DNA from: OCS116 cluster bacterium AG-390-A19
GTDB lineage: Bacteria; Pseudomonadota; Alphaproteobacteria; MED-G09
Direction of reading: 5' to 3'
DNA: 64,000 nt
Assembly: GCA_003278145.1 (NCBI GenBank)
Contig: QCGV01000004.1
Coordinates: 1-64,000 of the forward strand
The position numbers and the translations under genes are program-made. This document shows, piece by piece, positions 51,594-60,967 of the stretch. Numbering within the stretch: position 1 is the first letter of the stretch; the number at the start of each line of letters is the position of its first letter. The notes under the pieces are model-generated. The model did no database searches. It saw only the letters and a list, made by a program, of their open reading frames with translations, and was not told the origin of the DNA.

Positions 51594-52168
51594 TTTTTCT
51601 TCCTTTTAAAACTCAAAAAGTTTTTTTCTGTAATTACTCCATCAATCAGAAAGTCATGCTGTTCTTTGATTGACTCATTCGTCTCCTGAGCAGAAAATGC
51701 AAGCCCATATTTATCACTTAACTCAAAAAATGGAAGACTTCTATCATAAATACCTTGACCCATGCCAAGTCTAGTACCATTTAAGTCAAAACATAACAAT
51801 GGAATTATAATAATATCCGGTATTACAATTTTTTCTGATGAGGGAGATAATATACCTAGAGTATCTCTTACTAGAGGCTCTGTATTACGCCACTCTCTAA
51901 ATTCTATAATTTTATTCTTCTTTACATAAGGAAGAGCTATTTTTGATCCTTGCTTTGAAGCAAAGTTTAGTAAATTTAAACAATCTACCTCATGATTTAT
52001 AGGATTGTAGCCAGCAATAATTTTGTTTTCAAAAATACCAATGGCTTTTTTAAAATTTTTTATAAAATATTTCTTATACTCATTTGAGAAATTAAGAGAT
52101 AACTTTTTTCTTTTCTCTTTCCAGAGCAGTCTTAATTTATCTTTTTCTAGTGAAATATCTTTTGACAT
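51590..52168 (-). CDS. fau: 5-formyltetrahydrofolate cyclo-ligase
   Basis: A 192-residue enzyme converting 5-formyl-THF to 5,10-methenyl-THF with ATP. ATG at 52168 (MSKDISLEKDKLR) is preferred; an in-frame TTG at 52207 would overlap zapA and has no ribosome site. The N-terminal LRLLWKEKRKKLS, the central IAGYNPINHEVDCL and ALPYVK, and the C-terminal CFDLNGTRLGMGQGIYDRSLPFF are typical. It is placed directly after zapA, the usual order, but without room for a 6S RNA gene between them. Confidence 0.9.
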   Translation of the reverse strand: MSKDISLEKDKLRLLWKEKRKKLSLNFSNEYKKYFIKNFKKAIGIFENKIIAGYNPINHEVDCLNLLNFASKQGSKIALPYVKKNKIIEFREWRNTEPLVRDTLGILSPSSEKIVIPDIIIIPLLCFDLNGTRLGMGQGIYDRSLPFFELSDKYGLAFSAQETNESIKEQHDFLIDGVITEKNFLSFKRKKN

Positions 52169-52196
52169 ATAATTGGCTTTTTTATTAGCATTAAAA

Positions 52197-52475
52197 TTAT
52201 TTATCAATATTACTATCTATTTTTTTTGTGATTCCTTTTAAAATTCCTGTCATTTCATCAATACTTAAATTATCATTTAATTCTTGATTTTCCTCTTCTG
52301 CTAAAATACCAGCCAATAAGAAAAGTCTTTGCTGATCAAGTTCTCCAACTCTTTCTTTTATACTCTTAACCCTGCTAGCAAATTTCAAAGCAAGATTTCT
52401 TACTTTATCTTCATCGCCGTCAGTGCAAGCGATTAAAAATTCCCTATTATTAATTTCAATGGATATATTTCCCAT
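52197..52475 (-). CDS. zapA: Cell division protein ZapA
   Basis: A 92-residue ZapA. The N-terminal domain ISIEINNREFLIACTDGDEDKVRNLALKFASRVKSI is followed by a C-terminal coiled-coil helix (LDQQRLFLLAGILAEEENQELND). ZapA cross-links FtsZ filaments at midcell. It begins 8 bases after the stop of the small coiled-coil gene at 52484, which is the standard alphaproteobacterial pair, and precedes fau. Confidence 0.88.
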   Translation of the reverse strand: MGNISIEINNREFLIACTDGDEDKVRNLALKFASRVKSIKERVGELDQQRLFLLAGILAEEENQELNDNLSIDEMTGILKGITKKIDSNIDK

Positions 52476-52483
52476 TTCTTACC

Positions 52484-52699
52484 CTAATTATTTTTAACAT
52501 AACTAATTAACGATTCTATTTCTTTCCTAGCTTCTCTGTTAATATTTTCACTTTCTAATAATTTTTTTGATAGATCTTCTGTAAGTTGGTTAACCCTATC
52601 TAATTCTGCTGATTTTTTAATGTAGAGATCAAGCAAGTCGGATATACTTGTATCAGCTTCAACAATATAATTTTTTAGGCTTTCAAAAGTTTTGTTCAT
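52484..52699 (-). CDS. Small coiled-coil protein, DUF4164-like
   Basis: A 71-residue, almost wholly helical protein (MNKTFESLKNYIVEADTSIS onward) with heptad-like spacing of Leu/Ile through LDRVNQLTEDLSKKLLESENI. Small DUF4164-type coiled-coil proteins commonly precede zapA in alphaproteobacteria and may be ZapB-like division accessories. Assignment rests on position and coiled-coil character. Confidence 0.7.
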   Translation of the reverse strand: MNKTFESLKNYIVEADTSISDLLDLYIKKSAELDRVNQLTEDLSKKLLESENINREARKEIESLISYVKNN

Positions 52700-52852
52700 A
52701 TTTTTTTATAATTACATCAATATTAAATTGGTTCAATAGTATATTAAAAAAATGAATAATTTAAGATTAAGATTGACGTTTCAGAATTACTTCTTCAAAT
52801 TAGATTTATTGTTATTTCAAAAAAATTAATCATATGATTCAGAGAAAAAAAG

Positions 52853-54835
52853 ATGGAAAATAGTGATGTTAGTCAAAAAAAGATGGCTGATGCAATAAGA
52901 TTTCTTGCAGTTGATGCTGTCCAAAATGCAGGTTGTGGTCACCCTGGTATGCCAATGGGAGCAGCTGATTTTGCAACTGTCTTGTTTTCTAAATTTTTAA
53001 AAGTTGATCCTAAGGTTCCTGATTGGCAAGATAGAGATAGGCTTGTTTTATCTGCAGGTCATGGTTCAATGTTATTATACGCCATACATCATTTAATTGG
53101 TTATAAAGATATGACCCTTGATCAAATTAAGAACTTTAGACAATTAAATTCTGTAACGCCAGGGCATCCTGAATATGGTCATACTCTTGGAGTTGAAACA
53201 ACCACAGGACCTCTTGGTCAGGGAATTTCAACAGCAGTTGGTATGGCTATAGCAGAGAGAATACTTAACTCTCGCTTTGGAAGCGATATAGTTGATCATA
53301 ATACCTATGTAATAGCTTCTGATGGTGATTTAATGGAAGGAATAAGCCATGAAGCTATTGGGTTAGCTGGTCATTTAGGATTATCAAAACTTATCGTATT
53401 ATATGATAGTAACAATATCTCAATTGATGGATCTCTAGAGTTATCTGATTCAACAGATCAAAGTAAAAGGTTTGAAGCATCTGGGTGGAGTACTAGAGAA
53501 GTGGATGGTCATGATCACAATGAAATTGAAGAAGCTATTGCCGAAGAGTTAAAAACAGATTCTCCATCTTTGATAATATGCAAAACAACAATTGGTTATG
53601 GATCTCCTGATAAGGCAGGTACATCAGCATCACATGGAGCGCCCCTTAATCAAGAAGAAATTGATAACATGAGAAAGAATCTCGAATGGAATCATGAACC
53701 TTTTGAAATACCTACCGACATTAAAGATGCATGGAGACTAGTAGGACTAAAAAATACAAGTATAAGAAAAGACTGGGAAGAAAGATTGTCAAAAACCGAT
53801 GACAAAAAGAAAGTTAAATTTCTACATGCAGTCAATGGTGATATTTCTGATTTAGCTAGTAAGAGTATACAAGAATTAAAGCAAAAATATTCATCAGAGA
53901 GTCCAAAACTTGCAACAAGGCAATCCTCGCAACAAGTATTAGAAGTTCTCAATCCAATAATTGAAGAAATGATAGGTGGCTCAGCGGATCTTACACCATC
54001 AAATAATACAAAAACTAAAGATTTAAATCCAATTTCAAAAGATAATTTCAATGGAAGATTTATTCATTATGGAATTAGAGAGCATGGAATGGCTGCTGCC
54101 ATGAATGGAATGGCTCTTCATAAAGGATTAATTCCTTATTCTGGAACATTTTTAATTTTCTCAGATTATTGCAGGCCTTCAATAAGGCTTGCAGCATTAA
54201 TGGGTATAAAAGTTATACATGTTATGACGCATGATTCTATTGGTGTAGGTGAAGATGGTCCTACACATCAACCAGTTGAACAAATTCCAAGTCTTAGAGC
54301 TATTCCTAATTTAAATGTTTTACGACCTGGTGATGCAACGGAAGTTGCTGAATGTTGGGAAATCGCTATTAAGTCTGATCAACCAACAGTAATTGCTTTA
54401 AGTAGACAGGGGTGTGAGCATTTTAGAAATACATTTGAGAGCTCTAATAAATGTGAATTAGGTGGTTATGAAGTTGGTTCAGTATCAAAGAAACCTGATA
54501 TTTGTATTATTTCTACTGGTAGTGAAATTTCAATCGCAGTAGATGTAAAAAATGAATTAGAAAAAGAGGGTATAATTTGTAAAGTTGTTTCAATGCCAAG
54601 TTTTGAATTATTTGAAAAGCAATCTGATAATTATAAAAAAACACTTTTAGAAACCAATGGAATCCGTATAGGAATCGAAGCATCAGTTGGTACAGGATGG
54701 GAAAAATACCTTGGAGAAAAAGGATTTTTTATTGGAATGAATGGTTTTGGAGCAAGTGCTCCTGCATCTGATCTGTATGAACATTTTGAAATTAATAAAG
54801 AGAATGTTTTAAAAGTTATTAAAGAAAATTTATAA
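52853..54835 (+). CDS. tkt: Transketolase
   Basis: A 660-residue TPP enzyme of the pentose phosphate pathway. Recognisable segments are AGCGHPGMPMGAADFATVLF, LSAGHGSMLLYAIHHL, GPLGQGISTAVGMAIAER, the TPP/metal motif ASDGDLMEGISHEAIGLAGHLGLSKLIVLYDSNNISIDG, GYGSPDKAGTSASHGAPL, and the C-terminal pyrimidine domain HYGIREHGMAAAMNGMALHKGLIPYSGTF with MTHDSIGVGEDGPTHQPVEQ. First of the tkt-gap-pgk-fba set. The 153 bases upstream are AT-rich with no clear promoter. Confidence 0.98.
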   Translation: MENSDVSQKKMADAIRFLAVDAVQNAGCGHPGMPMGAADFATVLFSKFLKVDPKVPDWQDRDRLVLSAGHGSMLLYAIHHLIGYKDMTLDQIKNFRQLNSVTPGHPEYGHTLGVETTTGPLGQGISTAVGMAIAERILNSRFGSDIVDHNTYVIASDGDLMEGISHEAIGLAGHLGLSKLIVLYDSNNISIDGSLELSDSTDQSKRFEASGWSTREVDGHDHNEIEEAIAEELKTDSPSLIICKTTIGYGSPDKAGTSASHGAPLNQEEIDNMRKNLEWNHEPFEIPTDIKDAWRLVGLKNTSIRKDWEERLSKTDDKKKVKFLHAVNGDISDLASKSIQELKQKYSSESPKLATRQSSQQVLEVLNPIIEEMIGGSADLTPSNNTKTKDLNPISKDNFNGRFIHYGIREHGMAAAMNGMALHKGLIPYSGTFLIFSDYCRPSIRLAALMGIKVIHVMTHDSIGVGEDGPTHQPVEQIPSLRAIPNLNVLRPGDATEVAECWEIAIKSDQPTVIALSRQGCEHFRNTFESSNKCELGGYEVGSVSKKPDICIISTGSEISIAVDVKNELEKEGIICKVVSMPSFELFEKQSDNYKKTLLETNGIRIGIEASVGTGWEKYLGEKGFFIGMNGFGASAPASDLYEHFEINKENVLKVIKENL

Positions 54836-54849
54836 AAATAGGTGAAAAA

Positions 54850-55857
54850 ATGGTTACTAAAGTTGCAATAAATGGATTTGGAAGAATTGGACGATTAGCG
54901 CTAAGAGCAATAGTTGAGTCTAAGAGAAAAGATATTTCGGTAGTTGCTATTAATGATCTCGGTACTCCAGATTTCAATGCCCATTTACTTCAAAATGATT
55001 CAGTGCATGGTCAATTTCCTTATAAAGTTAAATATACAAAAACCTCTATAAATGCTGGTCTTGGCCCTATTAAAATTTATTCTGAAAGAAATCCTGAGGA
55101 CCTTCCATGGGGAAAATTAGATGTTGATGTTGTGATGGAATGTACAGGAATTTTTACCGATAAAGCTAAAGCTTCATTACATCTAAAAGCTGGAGCAAAA
55201 AGAGTTCTCATAAGCGCACCTTCAAAAGATGCAGATATTACTGTGGTTTATGGAGTTAATCATAAGAAAATAAGAAAAAGTCATAAAGTAATCTCTAATG
55301 CGTCATGCACAACAAACTGTCTTGCGCCAGTAGCAATGGTTTTAGATAAACTTTGCGGTATTAATCAAGGATACATGACTACTGTTCATGCGTTTACTGG
55401 AGATCAAGCGATACTAGATACTCTTCACTCTGATAAAAGAAGAGCTAGATCAGCATCTCAATCAATAATTCCAACTTCAACAGGCGCAGCAAAAGCAGTT
55501 GGTTTGGTTTTACCTCAGTTACTTGGTAAGTTAGATGGAACAGCTGTAAGAGTGCCTACTCCAAATGTATCAATGATTGATTTAGTCTTTAATTCAAAGA
55601 AAAAAGTAAGTGTTGATCAAATTAATGACGCTATGAAAAAGATTTCCTCTGGTTCTTTAAAAGGTGTACTTAATGTTTCTGATGAACCACTTGTGTCAAT
55701 TGATTATAATCATAATCCAGCAAGCTCAACGTTTGACTTAACTCAAACTGAAGTAATAGGTGGAAGGCTTGGTAGGGTATTAAGTTGGTATGATAATGAA
55801 TGGGGTTTTGCCAATAGAATGAGTGATACAGCTTCAGTGATTGGAAAACTTATCTAA
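54850..55857 (+). CDS. gap: Glyceraldehyde-3-phosphate dehydrogenase, type I
   Basis: A 335-residue GAPDH. NAD motif INGFGRIGRLALRA at 7-20, with INDLGTPDFNAHLLQNDSVHGQF after beta-2. Catalytic Cys153 lies in SNASCTTNCLAPVAMVL, and His in TTVHAFTGDQ. RRARSASQSIIPTSTGAAKAVGLVLPQLLGKLDG and SWYDNEWGFANRM are intact. It follows tkt by 14 bases and precedes pgk by 8, forming a carbon-metabolism operon. Type with Asp after beta-2 suggests NAD, but dual specificity cannot be ruled out. Confidence 0.97.
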   Translation: MVTKVAINGFGRIGRLALRAIVESKRKDISVVAINDLGTPDFNAHLLQNDSVHGQFPYKVKYTKTSINAGLGPIKIYSERNPEDLPWGKLDVDVVMECTGIFTDKAKASLHLKAGAKRVLISAPSKDADITVVYGVNHKKIRKSHKVISNASCTTNCLAPVAMVLDKLCGINQGYMTTVHAFTGDQAILDTLHSDKRRARSASQSIIPTSTGAAKAVGLVLPQLLGKLDGTAVRVPTPNVSMIDLVFNSKKKVSVDQINDAMKKISSGSLKGVLNVSDEPLVSIDYNHNPASSTFDLTQTEVIGGRLGRVLSWYDNEWGFANRMSDTASVIGKLI

Positions 55858-55865
55858 AAGAAATA

Positions 55866-57068
55866 ATGCTTAATTTAAGAAACTTAGATCAACTTTTAAA
55901 AGAAAATTTAAAAGATAAAATAATCTTTATTAGAGTAGATCTTAATGTTCCTATTAAAGATGAAATTGTTCTGGATGAAACAAGAATTGAAAGAATTATT
56001 CCAACAATAAATGCACTATTAGAAAAAGAGTCAAAAATTTGTTTATTGTCTCACTTTGGAAGACCTGACGGCACAAATAACAGTAAGTTTTCTCTCAATA
56101 AAATTATCTCTTCATTAGAAAAACACTTAAAAAAGGATATCTTATTTATAGAAAATTCTTTTGAAGAAAACGTAAAAGAAAAAATACAATCATCATCAAA
56201 TAATCAAATAGTGTTATATGAAAATACTAGATTCCATGATGGAGAAGAAAAAAATGATCAGGATCTCGCAATGAAGGTTGCTCAAAACGCAGATTATTTT
56301 GTAAATGATGCGTTCTCAGTCTCTCATAGATCTCATGTTTCTACTGTAGGTATCGCAAAATGTCTTCCATCTTTCTCTGGACGATACTTAGAGAAAGAGA
56401 TTTTAATGATAAATAAATCTCTAAGCACAAATTCAGGAGAAAGACTTGGTATTATTGGTGGTTCAAAAATTTCTACAAAATTAAAAGTTCTTGAAAACCT
56501 TACAGAAAATGTTGATAAGCTTTTTGTTGGTGGAGGAATGGCAAACACATTCCTTCTAGCAAAAGGGTTTAAAATTGGAAAATCATTATGTGAAAGATCT
56601 ATGATAAATACGGCAAATAATATTTTGTTAAAAGCAGAGAAAAATAATTGTGAAATAGTTTTACCTATTGATGCATTAGTTGCAAAAGATATGGAAAAAG
56701 GAACTTCATTTAATGAAACATCAATTGAGAAAATTCCTTCCGATGCTTTAATACTGGATATAGGATCAAAAACAATTAGTAAAATTACTGATATTCTTCA
56801 AGAAATGTCGACAGTTGTTTGGTGCGGCCCTCTTGGTTTATTTGAGTTAAATCCTTTTCAAACAGGAACAGTTTCAATTGCAAAAGAAATATCAATGCTC
56901 ACAAAAGATAAAAAGATTATCTCAGTGGCTGGTGGTGGTGATACTGTTGCTGCTTTAAGTCAATCAAATTATAATAAGGATTTTACGTATATATCAACTG
57001 CCGGTGGTGCTTTTTTAGAACTACTAGCCGGTGAGAAACTACCGGGACTGGAAGTATTAAGACAATAA
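55866..57068 (+). CDS. pgk: Phosphoglycerate kinase
   Basis: A 400-residue kinase. N-terminal substrate region IIFIRVDLNVPIKDE and LLSHFGRPDG, YENTRFHDGEEKND, DYFVNDAFSVSHRSHVSTVGIAK, and the linker IIGGSKISTKLKVLENL. The nucleotide domain has FVGGGMANTFLLAKG, VWCGPLGLFE and ISVAGGGDTVAAL, ending STAGGAFLELLAGEKLPGLEVL. It catalyses ATP formation from 1,3-bisphosphoglycerate. Its position between gap and class I fba is typical of alphaproteobacteria. Confidence 0.97.
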   Translation: MLNLRNLDQLLKENLKDKIIFIRVDLNVPIKDEIVLDETRIERIIPTINALLEKESKICLLSHFGRPDGTNNSKFSLNKIISSLEKHLKKDILFIENSFEENVKEKIQSSSNNQIVLYENTRFHDGEEKNDQDLAMKVAQNADYFVNDAFSVSHRSHVSTVGIAKCLPSFSGRYLEKEILMINKSLSTNSGERLGIIGGSKISTKLKVLENLTENVDKLFVGGGMANTFLLAKGFKIGKSLCERSMINTANNILLKAEKNNCEIVLPIDALVAKDMEKGTSFNETSIEKIPSDALILDIGSKTISKITDILQEMSTVVWCGPLGLFELNPFQTGTVSIAKEISMLTKDKKIISVAGGGDTVAALSQSNYNKDFTYISTAGGAFLELLAGEKLPGLEVLRQ

Positions 57069-57079
57069 GGGAAAATAAA

Positions 57080-58090
57080 ATGACAAATATTAATGAAATT
57101 GCAACTCAAATGGTAACTCCTGGAAAAGGAATTTTAGCAGCTGATGAGAGCTCTGGCACGATCAAAAAGAGATTTGACTCAATAAATGTTGAATCAACAG
57201 AAGAAAATAGAATGAACTACAGGCGAATTTTATTTGAAACTCAAGAAGCTATGCAAAATTATATTTCAGGAGTAATCCTTTTTGATGAAACACTCAGACA
57301 ATCAAATAAAGATGGTAAAAAGTTAGTTGATATCATAAATGATGCAGGGTCTCTTCCAGGTATTAAAGTTGATATGGGAGCTAAAGAATTAGCATTGATG
57401 TCCGGCGAGACAGTTACCGAAGGTTTAGATGGCTTAAGAGAGAGATTGGAAGAATATTCCAACTTAGGTGCTAAATTTGCAAAATGGAGAGCTGTAATCG
57501 CTATTTCAGATAAAATTCCCTCTACTCTTTGTATTGATGCAAACTCTCATGCTCTTGCAAGATATTCAGCACTTTGTCAGGAAGCGGGTATCGTACCAAT
57601 TGTTGAACCAGAGGTATTAATGGATGGCTCACATACAATCGAAAGATGCTATGAAGTAACAAAAGATACTTTAACAAAAGTTTTTGAAGAATTAACTAAG
57701 CATAAAGTTGATTTAAAAGGAATATGCTTAAAACCTAATATGATTATAGATGGCAAAGAATGCTCAAAGAAATCTTCATCAGAAGAAATTGCAAAAATGA
57801 CAATTAACTGTTTTAAGGAGACTGTTCCATCAGAAGTTCCAGGAATAGTTTTTCTATCTGGTGGTCAATCTGAAATTGAAGCAACAGAAAATCTTAATGA
57901 GATTAATAAAATAGAAGGAACACCCTGGAATCTAAGTTTTTCTTATGGTAGAGCTCTTCAAGCTTCAGCTCTAAAGGCTTGGCAAGGTAATCATGAAAAT
58001 GAAGAGGCATGTTCAAAAGCTTTTGCTCATAGAGCAAAGATGAATTCTCTTGCAACAAAAGGTGTGTGGTCTAAAGAACAGGAAAATTAA
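57080..58090 (+). CDS. Fructose-bisphosphate aldolase, class I
   Basis: A 336-residue class I (Schiff-base) aldolase. N-terminal TPGKGILAADESSGTIKKRFDSI, FDETLRQS, LPGIKVDMGAKELAL, FAKWRAVIAISDKIPS and IVPIVEPEVLMDGSHTIERC, with the catalytic lysine in GICLKPNMII and the C-terminal FLSGGQSEIEATENLNEIN. This type is used by many alphaproteobacteria instead of the zinc class II enzyme. No phosphofructokinase is visible, so it probably runs in gluconeogenic or pentose-linked flux; inference. Confidence 0.95.
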   Translation: MTNINEIATQMVTPGKGILAADESSGTIKKRFDSINVESTEENRMNYRRILFETQEAMQNYISGVILFDETLRQSNKDGKKLVDIINDAGSLPGIKVDMGAKELALMSGETVTEGLDGLRERLEEYSNLGAKFAKWRAVIAISDKIPSTLCIDANSHALARYSALCQEAGIVPIVEPEVLMDGSHTIERCYEVTKDTLTKVFEELTKHKVDLKGICLKPNMIIDGKECSKKSSSEEIAKMTINCFKETVPSEVPGIVFLSGGQSEIEATENLNEINKIEGTPWNLSFSYGRALQASALKAWQGNHENEEACSKAFAHRAKMNSLATKGVWSKEQEN

Positions 58091-58105
58091 AACTAAGGAT
58101 TAATT

Positions 58106-58669
58106 ATGAAGATTAATGGTAATGAAATTAAACCGGGGAATATAATTCAACATAATGATGCAATTTGGGTTGCCGTTAAAACTTCGCATGTAAAACCTGG
58201 GAAAGGTGGAGCATTTGCTCAGGTAGAATTAAAAAAAATACCTGATGGTACCAAACTTAATGAGAGATTTAGAGCTTCTGAAACAGTTGAAAGATTAAGA
58301 CTTGATAATAAAACTTATCAATATTTGTTTACTGAAGGAAACCTTGCCTCCTTTATGGATAAAGAAACCTATGAGCAAATTGAAATATCTCTAGATTTTA
58401 TAGGTGAAAAGATTGCGCTACTTCAGGATGGAATGGATGTTGAAATTGAAAGTCATGAGGGAACACCGATAAACATCGCCCTACCCGATCACATAACTCT
58501 GGTTGTTAAAGAAACTGAACCAACAGTTAAAGGACAAACTGCTGCTGCATCTTATAAACCAGCAATTTTAGAAAATGGATTGCGCGTAATGGTACCACCG
58601 TTTGTTCAAATCGATGAAAAAATTATTATTAACTCAGAAGACTTATCATATGTTAAACGTGTTGATTAA
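58106..58669 (+). CDS. efp: Elongation factor P
   Basis: A 187-residue EF-P that relieves ribosome stalling at polyproline. The domain I loop [20 protein letters not shown] carries the lysine (residue 33) that is beta-lysylated in bacteria with EpmA. Domains II and III end with the conserved [38 protein letters not shown]. No epmA or epmB lies in the window. Its stop overlaps the suhB start (TAATG), which couples the two. Confidence 0.95.
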   Translation: MKINGNEIKPGNIIQHNDAIWVAVKTSHVKPGKGGAFAQVELKKIPDGTKLNERFRASETVERLRLDNKTYQYLFTEGNLASFMDKETYEQIEISLDFIGEKIALLQDGMDVEIESHEGTPINIALPDHITLVVKETEPTVKGQTAAASYKPAILENGLRVMVPPFVQIDEKIIINSEDLSYVKRVD

Positions 58670-59451
58670 TGGATTCACCACTATTAAATATAATGCAAAA
58701 GGCTGCAAAAAAAGCCTCAAGGGGTTTAAGACGAGATTTTAATGAACTTGAAAATCTTCAGGTTAAAACTAAAGGTCCAGCAAATTTTGTTACGGCTTCA
58801 GATATAAGAACTCAAAAAATAATTTATGAAGAATTATCATACGCAAAACCAGATTGGTCTTTCATAATGGAAGAGTCAAAGCCAATAGAAAATCAAAATA
58901 CAAAAGCAAGATTCATAATTGACCCAATTGATGGTACAACAAATTTTATGCATGGAAATCCTAACTTTGCTATTTCAATTGCAGCTGAAATTGATAATAG
59001 ATTAGAAGCAGCAATAATTTATTCTCCTATTACAGACGAAATGTTTACCGCAGAGAGGGGTAAAGGATCTTTTTTAAATGATAAAAGAATAAGAGTAGCA
59101 ACAAGAAAAAAATTGTCCGAGTCAATTTTAGTAACTGGAATTCCTCATTTAGGCAGAGGGAATAAAGAATTATTTATAAAAGAAATGGATAAAATTATTC
59201 CAGAAGTTGCAGGAATAAGAAGGTCAGGCTCAGCAGCTCTCGATCTCGCATGGATTGCCGCTGGTAGATATGATATTTTTTGGGAAAGAGGTCTTTCTGT
59301 ATGGGATATAGCGGCAGGAATTCTATTAGTGCGTGAGGCAGGAGGTTTCGCTAAAGGAATTGATGGAAGCGATCAGGATCTTTGGAATGGAAATATAATA
59401 TCTGGTAATGATGATATCATTCTAACCTTAAGTGAAAAATTAGGCTTTTAA
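58669..59451 (+). CDS. suhB: Inositol-1-monophosphatase SuhB
   Basis: A 260-residue inositol monophosphatase-family enzyme. Metal motifs: FIMEESKPIE with the Glu pair near residue 65, FIIDPIDGTTNFMHGNPNFAISIA at about 84-107, and RYDIFWERGLSVWDIAAGILLVREAGG near 197-223. SuhB also binds RNA polymerase antitermination complexes in E. coli. It is translationally coupled with efp, an order common in alphaproteobacteria. Distinct from CysQ at 5435. Confidence 0.94.
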   Translation: MDSPLLNIMQKAAKKASRGLRRDFNELENLQVKTKGPANFVTASDIRTQKIIYEELSYAKPDWSFIMEESKPIENQNTKARFIIDPIDGTTNFMHGNPNFAISIAAEIDNRLEAAIIYSPITDEMFTAERGKGSFLNDKRIRVATRKKLSESILVTGIPHLGRGNKELFIKEMDKIIPEVAGIRRSGSAALDLAWIAAGRYDIFWERGLSVWDIAAGILLVREAGGFAKGIDGSDQDLWNGNIISGNDDIILTLSEKLGF

Positions 59452-59453
59452 TA

Positions 59454-59474
59454 CTTGCATGACCAACAAATGCA
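59454..59474. other. Small inverted repeat between suhB and rpmE
   Basis: TTGCAT and ATGCAA form 6-base arms around a 9-base centre, 30 bases before the rpmE ATG. It has no T-run, so it is not a good terminator. It could be an operator or a leader hairpin for L31 synthesis. Confidence 0.3.
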
Positions 59475-59504
59475 ATGTAAAACGTTCAGAAAATAGGTAA
59501 TTTT

Positions 59505-59801
59505 ATGAAAAAAGACACACATCCTGATTATCATATTATAACAGTTAAGATGACTGATGGCTCAAGTTTTCAAACACGCTCAACTTGGGGCGAGGCTAAT
59601 GGTACTTTGGTTTTGGATATTGATCCAACAACACACCCTGCTTGGACTGGTGGGGGCCAAAAAATTCTAGATCGCGACGGAAGAGTTGGTAAGTTTAATA
59701 AAAAATTTGAGGGTTTTCTTGGTGGTTCTGAAAAAAAAGACAATTCCGAAGAGAGTACCTCTGATAAAACAGCTTCAGAAAAAACTGAATCTGAACAATA
59801 A
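59505..59801 (+). CDS. rpmE: 50S ribosomal protein L31
   Basis: A 98-residue L31. The core [49 protein letters not shown] and [16 protein letters not shown] is standard for the alphaproteobacterial type. The zinc-binding cysteines of the C+ type are absent, so it needs no zinc. The last 22 residues are a Ser/Glu/Thr-rich tail ([20 protein letters not shown]), longer than usual and probably disordered. It uses GGTAA before ATG 59505. Confidence 0.94.
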   Translation: MKKDTHPDYHIITVKMTDGSSFQTRSTWGEANGTLVLDIDPTTHPAWTGGGQKILDRDGRVGKFNKKFEGFLGGSEKKDNSEESTSDKTASEKTESEQ

Positions 59802-59820
59802 TCCTTAAAGCTTTATTAAT

Positions 59821-60009
59821 TTATTTTTTAAAAATACTTTCAGCATTACTTTTTGATAATTTTTTAATTTCGATTTTTTCTTCAGCTCTATCTATCTCTT
59901 CTTTAAGGGATAAAATCCTTTCTTGAAGCTCGTTAATACTCAGCTTATTGAGATCTTGGTTTTTCAAGTTACTAATAATTGACTGTTTTTTTATAACTTC
60001 ATCTTCCAT
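59821..60009 (-). CDS. Small DUF1192-like protein
   Basis: A 62-residue, mostly helical protein. The QDLNKLSINELQERILSLKEEIDRAEEKIEIK pattern followed by SKSNAESIFKK matches the DUF1192 family as I recall it, a small alphaproteobacterial protein of unknown function. It is convergent with rpmE (19-base gap) and divergent from trcR, with a 164-base AT-rich gap in which I see no element beyond the trcR ribosome site. Confidence 0.75.
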   Translation of the reverse strand: MEDEVIKKQSIISNLKNQDLNKLSINELQERILSLKEEIDRAEEKIEIKKLSKSNAESIFKK

Positions 60010-60173
60010 TAATTAATCCATTGATTATTCTTATTTTTTAAACAATATTATTAATAATATAATCTAAGAATATAATTTTATAGATTTTTATACAGAAATT
60101 TTTACAAATTACATTTTATCTTATATAGATTGCCGATAGTAATTTATAATTATTTTTATCTTTGGAGAAAAAT

Positions 60174-60953
60174 ATGAATCAACCATTAATGCCAAAAGCA
60201 ACAGCTGTCTGGTTAATAGATAATACAGCATTAACCTTTGAACAGATTGCCGATTTCTGCAGTTTACATATCCTTGAAGTCAAAGGAATTGCCGACGGCG
60301 ATGTGGATCATGGTATTAGAGGCGCTGATCCAATTGCCGCAGGTCAACTAACAAGATTAGAAATTGAAGATTGTCAAAAAGATAAAAATGCAAGATTAAA
60401 AGCTATTCAAAAAAGAGATGACCTTCCAGAAGTTGCTAGAAGGGTTGGAAAAAAATACACACCTCTATCTAAAAGACAGGACAGGCCAGATTCTATTTTT
60501 TGGTTAGTGAGAAATCATCCTGAGCTTTTAGATTCACAAATTGGAAAACTTGTTGGAACAACGAAATCAACAATACAATCAATAAGAGATAGAACTCACT
60601 GGAACTCAGCTAATCTTACTCCTGTTGACCCTGTATCAGTTGGATTATGTACTCAAGTTGATCTTGATAAAGCTGTTCAGAAAGCCTTTAAAAGAATTGA
60701 AAAAAGAAAAGCAGAAGAAGCAAAAAAATATGAAAGTGAAGGAATTAGTAGCCCTGAAAGTGTAACTAATGAACAAACACAAGAAATTAATATTGAAGAA
60801 AAGATTGAGGTAACAACTAAAGATGCTGAAATTACTTCCGAGGAAAACTTTGAGGAAAATACAGTACCTGAAGAGAAAAAAGATCAAGATGAAAAAGAGT
60901 ACACTTCAGACAGTGTGTTTGCGAAGCTTAACGAGTTAAAAAAAGAAGATTAG
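60174..60953 (+). CDS. trcR: Cell-cycle transcriptional regulator TrcR (DUF1013)
   Basis: A 259-residue DUF1013 protein. ATG at 60174 is chosen because GGAG at 60164-60167 is well spaced; an in-frame TTG at 60162 would overlap the ribosome site. The conserved start NQPLMPKATAVWLIDNTALTFEQIADFC is followed by DRPDSIFWLVRNHPELLDSQIGKLVGTTKSTIQSIRDRTHWN, helix-turn-helix-like segments. The last 70 residues are a Glu/Lys-rich, low-complexity tail. TrcR was described in Caulobacter as an RNA-polymerase-associated activator in the CtrA/cell-cycle network. Confidence 0.9.
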   Translation: MNQPLMPKATAVWLIDNTALTFEQIADFCSLHILEVKGIADGDVDHGIRGADPIAAGQLTRLEIEDCQKDKNARLKAIQKRDDLPEVARRVGKKYTPLSKRQDRPDSIFWLVRNHPELLDSQIGKLVGTTKSTIQSIRDRTHWNSANLTPVDPVSVGLCTQVDLDKAVQKAFKRIEKRKAEEAKKYESEGISSPESVTNEQTQEINIEEKIEVTTKDAEITSEENFEENTVPEEKKDQDEKEYTSDSVFAKLNELKKED

Positions 60954-60967
60954 TTTAGAGAATTAAT

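Noticed and set aside
52754-52831. Short 25-codon plus-strand frame upstream of tkt
   Set aside because: It is AT-biased, has no ribosome site and shows no recognisable peptide character.
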